Shown: piece by piece, positions 63,715 to 64,000 of the stretch
Layout of the letters: every line of letters starts with the position of its first letter
Numbering within the stretch: position 1 is the first letter of the stretch
Assembly: GCA_013396915.1 (NCBI GenBank)
Contig: VWZL01006771.1
Location: 1,071,379-1,135,378, forward strand
Direction: 5' to 3'
Origin: Stercorarius parasiticus
Lineage: Eukaryota; Chordata; Aves; Charadriiformes; Stercorariidae
Length of the DNA stretch: 64,000 nt
Program-made: the position numbers and the translations under genes
The notes under the pieces: model-generated
What the model saw: the letters and a program-made list of their open reading frames with translations, nothing else
Told to the model about the DNA's origin: nothing
The model's database searches: none

Positions 63715-64000
63715 GTAAGATGTTCTGCTCACAATACAACAGCAGCAGCACATTTTTTAATGCACAGCTCTGCATGAAAACAGAACACAAATCCCCAGCT
63801 CTCCACCCACTGTGCAGTGGAATCCGTGGGTGACAAAGTGCAGTCAGAAAAGCACATTCGCAGCCTGTAACAAAACAAATGTTATGATGGAGAAGAGAGG
63901 AAAAAAGGAAGCAATTTTTAGAAAGGGTTTAAACCATCATTTACCCTAGCGGGAGGATGTGACTGACTTGCCACTTTACAGCTTTATTGATTAATAAGAT
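63715..64000. other. Gene-free right end
   Basis: No gene or repeat recognised, apart from a short (CAG)n-like run near 63740. Confidence 0.5.

Noticed and set aside
1..64000. CRISPR arrays, bacterial operons, phage or viral genes, tRNA or rRNA genes
   Set aside because: I looked for spaced repeats, long dense coding frames, tRNA B-box words and conserved rRNA segments and saw none. The sequence is vertebrate nuclear DNA.

Overview
This window looks like a stretch of a bird nuclear genome. It is AT-rich by eye, has long non-coding runs and vertebrate-style microsatellites, and carries fragments of the CR1 LINE family, including the typical avian 3' tail and a near-consensus CR1 piece. Fossil MIR-like and other old amniote repeats are also visible. 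Nothing looks bacterial, viral or plasmid-like. I found no operons, CRISPR arrays, tRNA or rRNA genes.

No protein-coding gene can be supported. All open reading frames are short (155 codons at most), overlap one another on both strands, and match no family I recognise. The best reading is a gene desert or a very large intron. The exceptions are a CpG-rich patch at the left edge (about 1-420), which may be the flank of a promoter or first exon lying mostly outside the window, and a few short segments with good splice signals on the + strand (4154, 29941, 30489, 51261 and 63651) that could be exons of a non-coding or poorly recognisable transcript.

Layout: 1-420 CpG-rich edge; 421-10740 AT-rich unique sequence; 10740-11770 a block of raised GC; 11800-17390 old repeats (two MIR-like fossils, other amniote repeats) and a CR1 copy with an internal deletion; 19700-19862 an older CR1 tail; 23220-23715 a homeodomain-motif-rich block followed by a GC-rich patch; 27170-29120 a compositionally different block with a pyrimidine-rich strand and a G-run; 29165-30540 AT-rich enhancer-like sequence followed by two exon-like segments; 33607-33700 a CR1 piece cut off at an ambiguous base; 37440-38630 and 46900-48010 the two best candidate enhancer blocks; 46120-46370 an ancient CR1 in antisense; 53610-53745 a forkhead-motif inverted repeat; the rest is mostly featureless AT-rich sequence.

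If there is biology here it is probably cis-regulatory. Perfect POU octamers (ATTTGCAT or its complement) occur at least 14 times, more than base composition alone suggests, and several candidate elements combine homeodomain, SOX, TCF/LEF, forkhead and CArG motifs. Sequence conservation cannot be measured from one genome, so every enhancer call is inference. I did not find a convincing new molecular system.
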